Positions 1-12,977 are shown, numbered from the stretch's first letter. The stretch: 64,000 nucleotides of DNA from Lumnitzera littorea (GCA_024138015.1 JAMXBB010000004.1:106424365-106488364), one strand, 5' to 3'. Made by a program: numbers and translations. Notes: generated by a model not told the origin, from the sequence alone.

Positions 1-7
1 AAAGACT

Positions 8-602
8 ATATATATCTACTGGTGCTCACTAGATTGAATCAGCTCGAACCTGGTCTGAAATCATTGATTCATAGGCTGGATGTGGGATGAACCATGATTG
101 GCCCGACTAATTATAATTATGAGTCAGTTCATCAACCCTTGAATCTTTTTTTTTTTTTAATTTCTATTTTTTTATTAATTTTAATAATTTCTATTTTTTA
201 ATTAATTTTTGACTTAATTCGATTTCAAAATTTATGTATTTTTCCCTAAACATAACATCCTTTCTTTTTTAAAAAAAATTATATTAATTTATTAATAATT
301 TCTAATTTTTTTATTAATTTCTAACTTAATGTAATTTAAACTTTTTTAATTTTTTCTGTCAAATTTTATCTTTTCCTCATATTCAAATCCTTAATATTTG
401 ATAAGTTTTATAAAAAAATACTTACATTAACTTAAATTAAAATTTCCATTCATTTTTAACATGTAATCAACTTTTGATTAATTTGTTATTATTCGTTTGA
501 TAATATTATTTTTAGAAAATTATCTTTTACCATTTCAAAAAAGGTAATTTGACATATTATGATCTAATAGATATAATTTAATTATTTTTTCTAACTTAAT
601 AG

Positions 603-662
<60 letters not shown>

Positions 663-868
663 GGGGGTGAACTAGCCGCGTCAACTAGCTGTGTCAACTT
701 ATCGGTTCAGTAACGGGTTGGCCCGCCGGTTCAAACAATTCTAACCTGTTAAACTGCCTAGACTCTTAGGGCTTGACAGTTGGTGGTTTAAGGGACGGTT
801 TAAGCCCACCCATTTTCAAGTCGGGTTGATTTACAATTCAAAACCGACCTTTACATAGATCTATATAT
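8..868. mobile_element. Non-autonomous element with GC-richer ends and an AT-rich core
   Basis: The ends are markedly richer in G and C (about 8-130 and 660-860) than the core (130-600), which is nearly all A and T. The outer segments resemble those of a second copy at about 50788-51512: both begin near a TATA run followed by a GGTG[CT]TCA[CT]TAG motif, and both end with an ACCTTT-rich segment before another TATA run. This suggests one dispersed MITE-like family. No open reading frame of note is present. The boundaries are approximate and no target-site duplication was established. Confidence 0.35.
603..657. repeat. CT dinucleotide microsatellite
   Basis: An uninterrupted run of about 27 CT units lies at the junction between the AT-rich core and the GC-richer right end of the surrounding element. 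A run this long is likely to vary in length between individuals. Confidence 0.95.
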
Positions 869-904
869 ATTTATCTCCATAATTAAAAGGATTAGGGTTT
901 TCGA

Positions 905-1240
905 TCTCTTATATATATTAAGAAAAAATTTATAATCATCAGTATAATTGAAAAATAAAATAGATATGGAAGTTACAATTTAATGTATTAAAACTTAATG
1001 ATAAATGCGATCCATAGAAGTTTTATGGCCCGATTGGATAAGGCTATATGTCTATTATTCATTAAAAAATGATAAACTATTACATAAAAAGACATATTCA
1101 AACAATCTTATAATTGACTAACTTGATGTTGATATAAGTAAAGCCAACACAATTTTCAAACAATCATATAAACTCATTTAATTGTGTTTAAATGGATCTC
1201 ATCTATTTGTGTTTTGTATTTATTTTTTCATATAATAATT
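905..1240 (+). repeat. Dispersed repeat, copy 1 (partner near 5930-6350)
   Basis: This segment aligns by eye with about 5930-6350 in the same orientation over most of its length. Shared blocks include GATATGGA, CATAGAAGT, TTTTATGG, GTCTATTATT and AAGTAAAGCC followed by ACACGATT or ACACAATT. The second copy carries about 110 bp of extra sequence, mostly TATG/TATA simple repeat. The family is unknown and no coding potential is seen. Confidence 0.55.
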
Positions 1241-4200
1241 TGTTTTAATTGTCGTGTCTAAATTCATTATATCTAGATCCCAAATTGCCAACCCTTGAAA
1301 AAAAAGCAACAAATTAGACTTCTTTTTTCTTTTTAAATAATTTAATGTTGTCTTCTTCCCTTTACATAATATAACAACATGGAATTGATTTTGATGATGT
1401 CTCCCATAACTTCTAATCATATGTCCATCTCTATTTATAAAGTTTGTTTTGTTAGGTTTATTTTAATAATATATAGACTTATATGTGTTAATAATAATAA
1501 CAACAATAATTGTGTAGTATAGTTATCTTGTAACATAAAGTTCAAATTAAAGCGGTATAATAAAATTATAAACTTTAATGTATATAAAATAAGTATGGAT
1601 TAATATATGTAGAGACTGGAATATTATTTTCTATTTTACGATGGAACAAATTGGAACTAACAAAAAAGAGTTAATAAGTAGTAAACCTAGTGTTATATAT
1701 ATATAGTCGTGCTCTCCAAGTTACATATACTATTTTGTTCTCTCCTTCCATTACTAAAAATGATAAGAGTCAATAATTCAAGAATTCATACGATAGACTT
1801 AGAAGACCAAAGGGCACAACAATTTCATAAGTCTTTAAATATCGATTCAAGTATGCTTTTGTATTCTATTTTATTTTATACTCTAATTTTGTACATGTAT
1901 TGTTCCTAGTGTTCTTTCATTTAAAGGATTAAAATCTTTATTCTAACAAGTAGTATAAAAGCCATCATATGTGAAATTGGAGTCTTAGAAATATCAAGAT
2001 CATTAGGTTTAAGGTAATTTATATAAGGTGTCTTTTTTGCCCTAATTTTAAGGATTAGAGTTTAAGGGTAAGCATAAAAATATGCTCTCGTAATGAAATT
2101 TGGATTGAGGAACGTCATTGTATGATTTCATAACGGATATGAATTTGTGTACATTACTAATATGTTTTCATCTTTTGTGATTATATGATTTTGTTATCGT
2201 CTTTCGTAATCCGCGGATATGGCTTTGTGAATTACGGTTTCCAATATGTTATGGTCTGGAGCTAATGGATTTGAGATGCTTACACATATGCGTGGCTTCA
2301 GTCTTCACGGAATTCGAACCGAGTTCATGGAATTCAAGCCCTAACAATTATTAAACATGCTAACTTTTACAAAATTATACAATTATCTATTAATTATTTA
2401 TATTTATACTACCATTATATATTTACGTAACAATACCTACCTTAATTGACAAAACCCTTCTCTCATCTTTATTCCGATTTAGAGTAGGCTAGTGACATGA
2501 TTGTCTTTTATCATATCAAATGTATTTTATTTTGTCAAGCACACACATAGTACTAGTTGATTATCATCTTATTACCGTTTCTTTTTTTTTTTTTTTTTTT
2601 TTTTTTTGTCCCCTTGAAAAACTGCTCCTATATTGTGCCGATAAAGGTAAATTTGAAAAGAAAGCATTAATAAATAAAGTTTTATTATGTTGTAACTAAT
2701 TTAACCGCTATACTCCAACAAAATTACTTCCATATATATGCCGATGTCCAAATAGCAGCATCAATGCAAACAAGATCATATACTTTACCAAATACTAAAT
2801 TTAAATTAAGATTTAGATCAAACACAAGTTAAATATAAATAAAAAAACTAATTTAACCATAGTTTAATTTATATAGTGCAGGGAATCAAATTTAAAAACT
2901 TATTTTTTAAAAATTTTTTAAGGTACGTGGAGAAAGTGTTCTTAGACCAGCAACGCCCGTGGGAATCGCAAGTTACAATGTGGAACAAATGCTGGTATGA
3001 GTTGACACACGATGATCCTAAGACTAAAAGTCAAGAAACAGCTATATAATAAACTTGTGGAAAACACACGCCCCTATCTTCCTCCAGAGGGCAATATTCC
3101 CAGAGGAAATTAAATTAGATACAACTAGGAAAAAGAAAGATCGGAAAATAATTTCTTTGGAACAAAAAATTTTCAACTTGGTTTAGTTCTCTTTTATCTT
3201 ATTTTTTTCCTTTCCAATGTGGGTAGAAAGAAATATTTTATGTGGCATAAATGACTCATTATCTGTATAACACTTCACTTCAACATGAAACTTCTCTTTA
3301 AGTTGGTGCATGTGCCCAACTCGACATTAGTTTAATTACTCATATAAAATGTTTAGGTAAGAAAAGAAAAATATTACTTGTTGTCCGTACATTTTCCATT
3401 GAGCTACATGCAAAAATAAAAAGGCAATTAAAAATTTTAAACCTTTAGGTAAATTACTTGTTTTATCTCGATTAGTTTATTCGATGGAATATGATTTATA
3501 GAATTTAGCTTGCTACCATTTTTGGTTAGATTTTACTAAATATTTAGATGTTTCTTGATTTCTTTAAAATTTGACTTTTCTCTCCCTATTGAGATTCCAA
3601 AAAGAAAAATTAGAAACCATGATGTTATATTTATTATTTTTTATTATCATCTATACATTTTTAGGAAATTTTCATTACAAAGTAATGTAAAAGGCAAATT
3701 GTAATTTTACTAAAAAACTAGATAGGTTCGGCTATACGTTCCAAACTCTCTTAAGCGTGTTTTATGTTTCCAATACTTTGATAAAGAAGTGTATCTAGAG
3801 CAGGGACAAAGGATACGTGAATTTAGAATGGGTAATAAAAAAATTTACTAACTTAAACCTACCTTGTCATCCATCTACCACTATACGACTTGTAAAATAT
3901 AAAATCTACTATTTTTAAGGTAATATTTGGTTGTAATAACTTGATTAGATAAAAAGAATTGGATGGAACAAGTATAAGTTTATTGTACCATATTTGGTTT
4001 GCATAATACTGAATATAAAATTTATATTAAAAAATTAATTATTTATATTATAAAATAAATAATTTTTTGTAATATTTAATAAAAAAATGTTTATTAATTT
4101 AATATTATAATATGAAGGGGTATTTTTGAAAATGCAAAATATTTTTTTTTTTATTTTTGTTCAATGAATTTCATTTTTGTCTAGTGAATTTTATTTTTTG

Positions 4201-4369
4201 TTTTTGTAACGTGGTTCAGATGGGATAAAATTTAAGTATTTTGCCTAGTTTATTAGCCTAAGTTTTATCCAATCACCAAGTAATTTTACAAACCAAATAT
4301 GAGAAAAAAAGTTTTTGTCTACTCCAATACCATGAAAATTATACAACCAAACATTATCTAAGTATTATC
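1241..4369. other. Gene-free AT-rich intergenic DNA
   Basis: No gene, RNA or classifiable mobile element was recognised. Short open frames are AT-driven and lack protein-like composition. A homopolymer T tract lies at about 2582-2607. A slightly less AT-rich patch at 2940-3115 shows no recognised motif. Confidence 0.6.
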
Positions 4370-5224
4370 TCAGAATCTTTAGCTGATAAAGTTTAATGAG
4401 CCTTCTAAGTCGGATAGGTCAGATTGAGGCGGCTTTAAGCTACTTAAGCCAATCTACAAGATAGGTAAGGGTAAGTAAAGCAAATGAAAAGTTTTTGGCA
4501 TAACCAGTTCAACGCTTAAATCAGCAAGGCATACAAGGAAGCAAGTATTTCAACCAAAAGAGGTAGATAAGAGTTTGTGAGAGTAATAGATGAGTGAGAG
4601 CCTAGAACTTACTTGTGAGGGGTATGAATCAAGTATTTATATGTTTAGCCTCTAAGCCATTGTCAACTTATGGTGTGTGGTCTTAGGTTTTAGGGCTAGG
4701 AGTCAATGGGAATTTTTGGCGACAGTAAAAATGATTGCCTTTGAGCTTTGTCCTGCCTGTTCTCCACAAATACTTGGCAACACCATACAATTAAGGCTAC
4801 GTAAGTTCGAATTCTCCTCAAGGCTTGCTACTAAGGATCACATCACATTTAATTTGATGCAACCATTATATGTCTACCTTATAAGTTTTGAGATTGCTCG
4901 AGTAAGGTTGCCAAAGGGGGCTCCTCAAAGTTTAACTAGTAAGCTGCGAGAGTAGTCTTCGATTGTAGAGAACATCATTTGCCTAAGTCCTTTATTCTCT
5001 AAACCCCTTAATTAGGACAATGATGCCACTTAGCACAAGGTCTAAGGAGGTTAACTTGGTATTTGTCGAGATTGTCATCAAGCAAGTTAACCTGCTTGTT
5101 CATGGGCTTAAGACAGTCAACATAGGCCATCCTTAGCATAGTGGTTTTAGAAGTTGGGGTGCTAAGCCTTGAACCTAAGGTGGTCGGCCAATTTTAAGAA
5201 CTACTATCAATACTAGGGTTATCA
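4370..5224. other. Unclassified moderately complex sequence, possibly old LTR-type debris
   Basis: Base composition here is more balanced than in the surroundings and the texture resembles decayed retrotransposon LTR or leader sequence. I found no paired LTR, primer-binding site or protein domain. A 92-codon open frame at 4677-4955 (+) resembles no family I know. The Cassandra element at 5225 begins at the right edge. Confidence 0.3.
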
Positions 5225-5773
5225 TATAACAACCTCATCGAGACCCCTCATACTTAGGTATTACTTACTTTGGCGTAGAACGTTGCATGGTTTTGTCTCT
5301 TAGTATAATTACTTCCTTAGAAATCACCAATCCTAAGATTGTATTAGTATAAGTATGCTTAACTTCGAAATTTCAATAAACTCTGAACCACTACAACAGA
5401 AGGTGCTTAGATGATTAGAATTTTGTCACTTTCTATTTAAGTGATATTACAATCTATCCCCCTAAAAAAGCCGATGCCATCATTAGTTTTGTTACATGAA
5501 GTGGGGATTCTACTTATTCGGTAAGTGTATTGCTTTGATAATACTCTGAAATGACTAAATTGAAACTCATTTCATTGAGGTATTGTCTGCTTTGGCATGA
5601 GATGTTGTATGGTTTTGTTCATTAATATAGTTGCTTCTTAAGAGGTTACTTATTTTAAGATTGCACTAACTTGAGAACTCTTAACTTCGGAGTTTCCATA
5701 AACTCTAAACTATTGCACCAAAAAATATCTCGATAATTAAAATTTTATCACCTTTTATTTGAAGGATACCACA
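5225..5773 (-). mobile_element. Decayed full-length Cassandra TRIM retrotransposon (5S-rRNA-like LTRs)
   Basis: Two direct 227-bp repeats (5225-5451 and 5547-5773) both align along their whole length with the much better preserved Cassandra LTR at 14575-14802. They flank a 95-bp interior with no coding sequence. Read on the - strand, the 5' LTR (5773-5547) is followed at 5546-5531 by a primer-binding-like site containing TATCAAAGC, one mismatch from the methionine-tRNA-type TATCAGAGC of plant LTR elements. The 3' LTR (5451-5225) is preceded by a polypurine stretch at 5470-5452 with a run of five G. Flanking pentamers TATCA (5220-5224) and TATCC (5774-5778) look like a target duplication with one change. 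Cassandra elements are known non-autonomous TRIMs whose LTRs carry a 5S RNA-derived Pol III segment. Here nearly all CpG positions of that segment have become TG or CA, so it is probably inactive. Confidence 0.85.
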
Positions 5774-5929
5774 TATCCTATAGAACTTGTAATTATTTTA
5801 CTTTTTTATTTATTTAAAATTGTACAAGAAGCTATACCGAACATTATAATATCCAAATTCAAAGTCAATAAAAAAAATAAAAACAAATGGATATATATTA
5901 TCAAAAAATGTGAAGTTTTTAATTTTTAA

Positions 5930-6350
5930 TCTTTGACATGTTTAAAGAAAAAATTATAATTATCTAGATAACTGAAAAATGAAAAAGATATGGATATTAC
6001 AACTAGAATAATATATTAGAAGTTATGGCAAATGTAGTACATAGAAGTCATTTGAGGCAATTTTATGGAGACATACGTCTATTATTAATTGATAAATTAT
6101 AACTATCATATAAAAATACATTTTAAAACAATCACATAAATAATTTGTCTAGTTAATTACTTATCATTCTATAAGCACCGTTAATAATGCAGTGTTAGTT
6201 AATATGTATATGTATATGTATGTATGTGTATATATATACATATATATAAACTAATTGCCAACTGCATCGTCCATATGATGTAGGTTTAATTGTCTGACTG
6301 GATGTTGGTACAAGTAAAGCCGACACGATTGGATCTTTTCGTATTTATGA
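5930..6350 (+). repeat. Dispersed repeat, copy 2 (partner at 905-1240)
   Basis: This is the second copy of the repeat at 905-1240, in the same orientation. It carries an internal extra stretch at about 6165-6280 that includes a TATG/TATA-type simple repeat (6205-6248). No coding potential or terminal structure was seen. Confidence 0.5.
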
Positions 6351-6808
6351 AATTTAAATATATTTATTAACAATATTTAGAGATGGAGTATATCGTACTC
6401 AATGCATCATTGAAAATTTATAAGATACTAGAATAGAACCTATACTGTACACAATATAGATTCCATATAGCATTTAGGGTACATATAAAGTTATACAGTA
6501 TGTTTTATGTTATGAGTATAAATTTTAAAAAATTCTAAAATCTGAATCTATTTTATGACTTATTATATCCATCTTAAAACCTACCAAATTATACGTGATT
6601 CTACAAGTAATAAAGATTATTTTGGAGTTTTAGATTATATTTGTATCTTAATTTGAACATAAAAGTGCAAATTTTAATATTATGAACCCTATGTAACCAT
6701 ATTTTATTTAATGAACTAAATAGTATCAACCTCTTTTAATGGAGTAAATAAGTTTCATGTGAATTAGTTCATTCGTAATTAGTATTTTAAAACAAATTAC
6801 ATTGAAAT

Positions 6809-7999
6809 GGACCAACATTTGATGGTAAGTTCAAATAAATAATTAATGTTTTAAAAAATTTAATTAAGAAATTAACATTTGAGTTGGTGGTTAAAATAGA
6901 GAATCCGTTAAACTACCTTTATAACTCTATTAACTTGGAGCTAACATGGCATGTTAAGTGAACACATATATGCTAATATGGATTAAAACTGAATTAAAAT
7001 ATTAAAAGCACTTAATGTAATTGATTGAAAAAAAAGTGTAAGGAAAGTGAAATTTAATGCATGTAATTTAAACTTAATATTCTAAATTGTAAAACATGAA
7101 ACATAAAGTCAGAAAGAAAGAAAGGAATTAACTAGAAAGTTAAATCCTAAAATGTGAAGTTTAAGAGAAGACATCCATGTCTGGCCATGATTAGCTGTAG
7201 GAATATTATTTTATCATGGGGAATATATATATATGTATAAAAAAAATTAATGAGAAGTTGCTTTGTTTTCCTCAAGTAATGATATATTTGATACAAGGTC
7301 AACTGAAGGGCATTATGGAGAAGAAAGAGAAAAGAAAAAAACCCAAGAAAAGGAAAATAAATAAATAAATCTTGACCACTTCGTTTAGGCATTTGCTCAA
7401 ATAACTGAGGTGCAATGCTTTCTAATACTAGAAAGGTTTCCAATCATCAATGTTCAACCATGCTCTATTACTTTATATGCAACATCAAACGCTCGTTTTA
7501 AGGTGGAAGTCTTCCCGAAGCTATTAGAAGTGGAAATGTACGGCGTCTCCATATCCACTAAGACCATCAACAATGGAGGATAATTGCCTATCATGTTTAC
7601 GATGATGTTCCAATGTTTCCCAAGCATATACTGATAGCAACATGAGTAGGGAATCTGGACATGGAGAAGGTCTTTACACTTAAATTTCTTTCTTTCTAAT
7701 TGATTTTGCACATAGAAGAAGTCTTCACGTATTCAATTTCATTTTTTGTGTATTTTTTTTTCTTTTTTCTTTTTTTTTTTATTTAAGCTTTTTAGTGTTC
7801 TTCAATTTTTAAATTCAATTTTAAGCCAACTTAACATACAAATGTCCACTAAATGTGTCATGTCAGCTCCAGATTAACAAAGTTATAACTGTAGTTTAAC
7901 GGATCCTCTATTTTAATCAGTAATTTAAACATTGATAGTTTGTTTAAAAATTTTAAAACATTGATATTTTATTTGTATTTACACTCAAACGTTTATACC
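6809..7999. mobile_element. TIR element, Mutator-like or similar, with unidentified internal sequence
   Basis: The left segment (about 6809-7000) aligns in reverse complement with the right segment (about 7808-7999) over some 170-190 bp. Shared blocks include TAAAATAGAG, ATCCGTTAAACTAC, TTATAACT and GGAGCT[AG]ACATG. Long terminal inverted repeats of this kind are typical of non-autonomous Mutator-like elements. The interior (7147-7711) is less AT-rich and on the - strand holds two adjacent open stretches of 85 and 98 codons in different frames, separated by about 10 bp. I recognise no domain in them; they could be a captured gene fragment. No clear target duplication was found, so the ends are approximate. 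Confidence 0.6.
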
Positions 8000-8039
8000 T
8001 TCTTATGTAATTTATTATGATATTTTATATTGGTTTACT

Positions 8040-8320
8040 GAATTTTAGCTATATTTTCAATGTTATACTTAATGTTTGAAATTATTAAATATCATACCAT
8101 ACCAAATCAAATCTTTATTTATCAAATTTACTATCTTATTTCTAACTTGTATTTTTTTGACCAATAAGCATTTACCATATCATCTAAAAAAGGTAAAAAA
8201 TATGACAAATAGAAATTCAATCGAGTATGTGATTTATTAAGTTTAAACTTTAGATGTGAAATTTAATAAATAAAATTTTAAATATAAATTTAGAGAAGTC
8301 AAATTACTTTTAACTAACAT
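8040..8320. repeat. MITE-like dispersed repeat, copy A
   Basis: The segment shares several blocks with 43790-44060 (inside the EB1 gene) and, in mixed orientation, with 52540-52815. Shared features are a run resembling TTTATTTGTCAAATTTACT, then a CTTATT...TTTGACC block, then GCATTTACCATATCATC or a variant. All copies are non-coding. The alignment was done by eye and boundaries are uncertain. Confidence 0.35.
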
Positions 8321-10992
8321 TGTTGGGAATTATAGGAAATCTTTATGCCTTTTTAAATGAAGTAAAAAAAAAAAAAGATAAATAAGGGATTGCCTATTTG
8401 AATAGGACCCTATGTTAGAGATGTGCCGCTGCCATATGAGAAATCTATTCCACATGCTTGCTTAATTAACTATATATTACAACCTCAACAGTGAGTATTA
8501 CTAAAATTAGACATACACCGTGCATATCATTGATTACTCATCCCAAACCTCTCTCTCTCTCTCCTTAGAATCAGCTGCCATTAGGCTACATGCTTGCATT
8601 AAATAGCCTACATTAACATTCATGGCTTGTTATGATTGCCAACGTAGGGCATGGCGTGTGGTGTCTTGTGTGCCGTGGCGTGGAAACCACACGCTTCCGC
8701 CAGACGCAGCCCCGACTCGCCCATCAGCATATTGGGATCAGGTTATTGACCAAGAAAACGATATACATAACCTGGCGTGCTTAATTACGCTTTCAAGATG
8801 GGACAACTGGAAGTTTACAGGGAAATCTTCAGTTTTACTTTTTTGTTCTTGTTTGAAAAGAGACGAGAGAAAAGGAAATGAAAATGGATTATTTGAGCAA
8901 AGAAAAAAAGTTTTTTTTTTTTTATCCATATTTGAAGAGAATCATTAATTCTATAAAAAGCTATAACATAAAAAAGATGTTTTAGCTCACTCTTTGAATT
9001 TTTATCTTATGCACTTTCATAACATGGAAACATAAACTCAACACTTGTAATTTGCTTTTGATTTTAGTAATATTATCAAGCCATTTTCAACATGAACCCA
9101 TAGGTTCAGACCAACATTTTAAGATAGTATCCCAGTCTGATCTAACCTGCTTTTTCAAATCGAGCTTCTCATAGCTTAGATATCTCTTACATAACCAATG
9201 CCAATTTACAAAAGGCTCCACCAACATCAATCTAATAATTGGAAGAAGACCTTTGAGTCCTTAGGTCCTAAGTCGGCCAAACCCAACCCATGAAGTCTAA
9301 ACTACGCTGCTTGAGAATAGTTCGATGTAAATGGCAAGTAGATAATTATTTTCAATCACTTCCACAAAATCCTAAGCACATCATGGGGACATGGTGCACT
9401 TGCCAAATATAGGTTGGCTTCATCCTCTATAAGTAAAGAATAAGGCTTTCAAACAATTCATTTACACTTATACACACTTTTTGACTATATGTGTGCTTTT
9501 TTGCAAGAACATCTTTCAATGCCTTAGCTTAACATGTGCTCTGTTCTTTTGCAGGTATATAATAACTCTCTCAATACTTCTACACACCTTTCCAATATCC
9601 TAAAACAACAGTTATATTAATATATTACTATCTATATAATTACAATATGTAGTTTATTAACTACATCTTATTTGAGAATTTAAAAATTAAACGTGTTTTT
9701 TAATATTAATATAAGTACTAACATATCAATAGCATTATATATAAGTTTTTTTCTTCATAATTTTCCATCTTTTGGTTTCTATTTAAAAGAAAACCATTTA
9801 TAACGCAGTTGGGATGGAAAACAAAGACTAGCGAGAGAAATTATGGTCACGCAGGCATGCTTCTTACCGACATAAAATTACAAATTGATCCCTAAGTTGT
9901 GTCCTGGTTAGATGTACCTCGTCAGCTAATAATTATATATAAGACCTATCGCCGACCACACGAAGGAATCCTATCCTTAAATAAGCTTTTTAAAGTTGAA
10001 AGACAGAATTAGAGAATTAATGCAAATGGAGCAAATATTTACATTTTTCTATTAACTTCAGAAATGAAAAGGAAACTTTTCCAAATAGACGACTATTAAA
10101 AAAAGAATAAAAAGAAAAGGAATCTTACATAGACATCGTTATAGTGATGACGACAAGAAATTGATAAATAGCACACGAAAGCAATGAAAGAAATATAAAA
10201 GAAAAGAGTTATCGCGTATTAAATTTACGGAATAGAATAAGATAAGAATAGAGTTACAACTTTGTTAATAATGGAATAAGACTAATAGCTGTGATTATTT
10301 TGAGGCCTCATAAATATATATATATATATATATATGTGTGAAAATATATTGCAAAAGTTTAATGAATAGCTATTCCTTTACTTGTAGAAAAAAAGTTACA
10401 ATTTCTTATTTTTCAACAATTGTAATTTTGTAAAATAACCATTCCATCGACCAAATATCGGAATAAGTCAATAGATGGAGAGTAATTGTTCTATTCCATA
10501 TTTAAAAAGTCAATTAAATATACCATTAAATAGTGGAAACAAAGTAAATTTTGACTATCATTTTTTACTTAGATGCTAGATTTAGTTCATCGCTATAAAA
10601 TGGTTTTCCTAGGTAATTTATCATTTTTCAATAGCTAGGTTTTTTAATTCTTACCAAACATTCTGTCATAAATCTGCAACTTGATCTATAAAACATGAAG
10701 ACACTATCCTAGTTACCTGTCTTTGGGCATCCAATACAGAAGATATGATCTTAGCCCTCATTTAAACGCTTGAACAGGCATAGACTCCTAGAAAAAGAAT
10801 GGCAAAAGTGTGAAACAATACATTCTTTTTGCAAATAAATCATTGGGCATTGGTTAGAAATATATGTGTCAAATATTAGTATGCTCATCTTCACACGTTG
10901 ACATATTCGGTCTCATTAGAAGTGTTCAATGCTTATTAGAGGTCCCAAAAGAAATATATCATCCGTTGCTTTTCAATATTTATTATATATTA
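8321..10992. other. Gene-free region with one GC-richer patch
   Basis: No gene was recognised. The patch at 8622-8830 is unusually GC-rich for this window and supports a 108-codon + strand open frame, but its product matches no family I know and its second half is lysine- and phenylalanine-rich low-complexity sequence. Positions 9100-9560 have LTR-like texture, with CTATAAG near 9430 and a long pyrimidine-rich stretch, but no partner LTR was found. An AT microsatellite lies at about 10316-10335. Confidence 0.4.
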
Positions 10993-11390
10993 GAAAAAGT
11001 ACAAAATAATTTCTTAACGTTTTACATTTTTACGAATCAATTTTTGACTTTTTATTTAATATATTTTAGCCTTCAATCTTTTTAAATCTTATCAAATAAG
11101 TTATTCCATTAACCTTTGTTAAATTTTTTTATTACTATGAATAGTATCAATATATAATTAATCCATAAAAATATAAAAAAATTCATAACATTTATCTGTA
11201 CATACAAATTAGTTTTTAACATTTCATTTAACCATTTTAGTCTTTAACGTGCTCATGTACAATAGAAAAACTAATAAAGGGATTTTTTTGTAAATTTACT
11301 AAAATGTTGAATACTAAAATGAATTAAATAAAAGATTAAGGAACGATTTATATATACAAATAAACGTTAAGGACTTTTTTATACTTTTTC
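10993..11390. mobile_element. 398-bp MITE with inverted repeats and a 9-11-bp target duplication
   Basis: The left arm (10993 to about 11100) and right arm (about 11290-11390) are inverted copies starting with GAAAAAGTA. They share CTTAACGTTT, CTTTTATTTAAT and ATTTTAG blocks over roughly 100 bp. The element is flanked on both sides by ATTATATAT, extendable to 11 bp (10982-10992 and 11391-11401). A target duplication of about 9 bp fits the Mutator superfamily. The flanks are AT-rich, so the duplication could partly be chance. The element is non-coding. Confidence 0.75.
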
Positions 11391-11954
11391 ATTATATATT
11401 ATACAAAACTATATATAATTTTTTCTTTAATCGTTTAATAAGTATATATCAGAATCCATCAACAGCATTTTTAATGATAATGGAACATTGTAGCTTTATG
11501 AACACGCAGAATTACGATCGTGCAAGATTTGTTTGGTGTGGATGTAGAATATGTGTTAATTATGTGTGTCCAGTTGAGATTGGTGGTCGCATTTTAGGTA
11601 AGGGAATGAAAAAAGACATAAAGCGTTGGATCATCATTAGACCTCACAGCCATAGTGAGTGTTTACGATTTCATTCCCTCAACGTTATCCAATAATATAA
11701 AAATAATATGGGACACACCCACTTGTTAGATCCATCGCCACTGATTAACTATTTTTCTCTTGCGAAAAAGACATCAATCTTGATGATTATTTTGGTCCCT
11801 TTATTCTTTCCTTGAAGTTCATTTGACTTAATGAGATCGAATTACAATAAATAGCTATTCTTAGTATTATTTTATTAATCCACCGTAATTTAGATGTTCT
11901 TCCTTTATTAAGTTTTTGAAATTGTCTAAAAATTCGAATATATGTTGCGTAGAT

Positions 11955-12977
11955 ACCCTTAAAAACTTTTAAAATTACACATGCCCTCGCCTTTTTTAAA
12001 AATCAACACTTAGCATCCCTAAAATAAAAGTGAGTCCAATTTCCTTTGTTGATAGACTACCACATATAAATTAGGTTGATATAGATGATGATTTGATAAT
12101 TTATTTCTATATATTATTACTTAAATTAATTAAAACTAAAAAGGCAAAAGAAAGAAGAAAAAAATATTCAGATTTTATTACATGAAAGATATCTCTCAAA
12201 TGAACTTGACCAATATAGAAGAAATTCTATCGAATTAGTCTAACTTATAAATTTTCAACCAAATGATCAAATATATAAAAGCTTAAAAAGAAATTATCTC
12301 TATATCAAAGATCCAATTTTGATTGCTATCATGTTTATAAATAAACCATATATCTAAAGTCTCAATTTTAAGTATAGCAAATTTAGAATAGATTTATAAT
12401 TATATTTAATACACTATGATTGTGCTATACGAAATTTAAATACATTATACATGACGATATTTTATTTTAATTGTCTTAACAAATACTTCTATGGTATTTT
12501 ATAATAACCGTATATAATAAGTTTATTTATCCTTTTACAAATACATTAACAATAATGCTATAGTAACGTATATCTATGATTTTTTTTCTCTTTAGTAATT
12601 AGGCGAATTAAAACCTTACATTATATTATCTTTTTCTTTTGTTTTTTTTTTATTGATGTGATCATGTTTGGATTTTTTTTTTTTTTACTTTTTGCCTTTT
12701 CCTTTTTTAATATTTTCTTCCATTTTTAGGGAAAATATTTTTCTATCATTTCTTTTTTTTTTTTAATTTTAAGTTATTTTTTTTAATTTTAATTAATTTA
12801 GTCTACAATATATATATATATATATATATAAATTGTTAAGTCATAATTTGTGTCAACTTGCTTTATATGTAATATTCTAATCAACAAAGGAAATAGGACC
12901 TATGCTTATTTTAAGAGTGCTAAGTGTCAATTTTTGAAAAAGGTGAGTAATATGTTGTGCTAAAAGTAGACAAGGGT
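11955..12977. mobile_element. TIR element of about 1 kb, Mutator-like or similar
   Basis: The left end (11955-12090) matches the reverse complement of the right end (about 12830-12977). Shared blocks include AACACTTAGCA, CC[TC]AAAATAA, TCC[AT]ATTTCCTTTGTTGAT and a terminal ACCCTT. The interior is AT-rich with poly-T tracts and a TA microsatellite (12810-12830) and no coding capacity. No target duplication was found. Confidence 0.6.

Noticed and set aside
8622..8948. A 108-codon + strand frame as a gene
   Set aside because: The product matches no known domain, its second half is Lys/Phe-rich low complexity, and an overlapping minus-strand frame covers the same bases. GC-rich local composition explains the open stretch.
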